Source of the DNA: Citromicrobium sp. UBA3494
GTDB lineage: Bacteria > Pseudomonadota > Alphaproteobacteria > Sphingomonadales > Sphingomonadaceae
Assembly: GCA_002377695.1 (NCBI GenBank)
Contig: DFQH01000010.1
Coordinates: 1 to 64,000 of the forward strand
Reading direction: 5' to 3'
Length of the DNA: 64,000 bases
The notes under the pieces are model-generated. The model ran no database searches. It was given only the letters and a program-made list of their open reading frames with translations, and was not told where the DNA came from. Made by a program: the position numbers and the translations under genes. Position 1 is the first letter of the stretch, and each line of letters opens with the position of its first letter. Of the stretch, positions 63,796-64,000 are shown one piece after another.

Positions 63796-63833
63796 AAAAA
63801 GCCCTCCGGCCACAAGGCGCGGAGGGCTTTTTT
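63796..63833 (+). terminator. Intrinsic terminator after the CC_3452-family gene
   Basis: AAAAAGCCCTCC and GGAGGGCTTTTTT form a strong stem around a 13-base loop, followed by a T tract. Symmetric A/T tracts allow use on both strands, which would also serve rpmJ on the minus strand. Confidence 0.85.
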
Positions 63834-63928
63834 CGTGCGCATGACGCGCGAGCCGACGACGCGCGGGGCGAACCGCCCGCGCGCATGCCGTGCAACTCAG
63901 TCAGCGATGCGGGTCGCCATGGCGGGCA

Positions 63929-64000
63929 TCAGCCCTGGCGGGCCTTCATGCGCTTGTTGGTCTTGTTGATGACATAGGTGCGGCCACGACGGCGAATCAC
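63929..64000 (-). CDS. rpmJ: 50S ribosomal protein L36, C-terminal part (5' end outside window)
   Basis: Translated from the minus strand, the last 24 codons read VIRRRGRTYVINKTNKRMKARQG-stop, the C-terminus of the 41-residue alphaproteobacterial L36. The start lies beyond the right edge. Confidence 0.95.
   Translation of the reverse strand: MIRRRGRTYVINKTNKRMKARQG

Overview
The window is about 64 kb of GC-rich chromosomal backbone from an alphaproteobacterium, most likely order Sphingomonadales, family Erythrobacteraceae or a close relative. This is inferred from gene content and order: rpsT next to dnaA, a Tim44-like/mltA/smr/msrQ run divergent from secB, a CC_3452-family small exported protein, a PEP-CTERM-like sorting signal of the VPAPP type, and an rpmH-rnpA-yidD-yidC-engB operon. 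No rRNA, tRNA, CRISPR array, prophage or classical insertion sequence was seen. Both ends cut genes: ispG on the left and rpmJ on the right.

Layout. 0-6.6 kb: ispG end, a membrane protein, a histone-deacetylase-like hydrolase, a lipoprotein, two different L,D-transpeptidases and an EamA exporter. 6.7-10.7 kb: acnA and a Ser/Thr-rich repeat surface protein. 10.9-14.9 kb: ruvA, a DsrE-like gene and ruvB on the minus strand, interrupted by a small GIY-YIG nuclease gene between two perfectly inverted 26-bp repeats; then aroC. 15-17 kb: a GGDEF/EAL protein. 17.5-25 kb: a peroxide-defence block (ahpC, ahpF, an ABM-domain/MarR/small membrane protein operon, katG) ending in a globin-coupled chemotaxis transducer. 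25-29.5 kb: HhH lipoprotein, then msrQ, smr, mltA and a Tim44-like gene, with secB divergent. 29.5-33 kb: murJ, a predicted Trp-rich leader peptide, trpS, and a DUF4136 lipoprotein. 33-39.3 kb: dut, coaBC, ubiB, ubiE, mutM, rpsT. 39.5-49.5 kb: dnaA, DUF983, a ThiF-like enzyme, a sirtuin, dapB, nth, a dicarboxylate symporter, dapE, a cupin and a GST. 49.5-55.4 kb: the rpmH-to-engB operon, a ClpP-fold periplasmic protein and a YifB/ComM ATPase. 55.4-64 kb: an accessory stretch with unknown membrane proteins, one apparently frameshifted gene, a Ca2+/Na+ antiporter, two GST-superfamily proteins, a cluster of cysteine-rich exported proteins including a Hcp/Sel1-like one, an HxlR regulator, a CC_3452-family gene and rpmJ.

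Best candidates for new biology: (1) the GIY-YIG gene framed by inverted palindromic repeats inside the ruv operon, which looks like a minimal mobile repeat unit; (2) a 27-residue leader ending W-R-W-F-W-stop before trpS, with a possible alternative RNA pairing; (3) the heme-globin chemotaxis receptor next to katG; (4) the exported protein with seven Cys-x7/8-Cys pairs; (5) a tandem-repeat PEP-CTERM protein. Coordinates and motifs were read directly from the sequence. Family assignments rest on recognised motifs without database searches.
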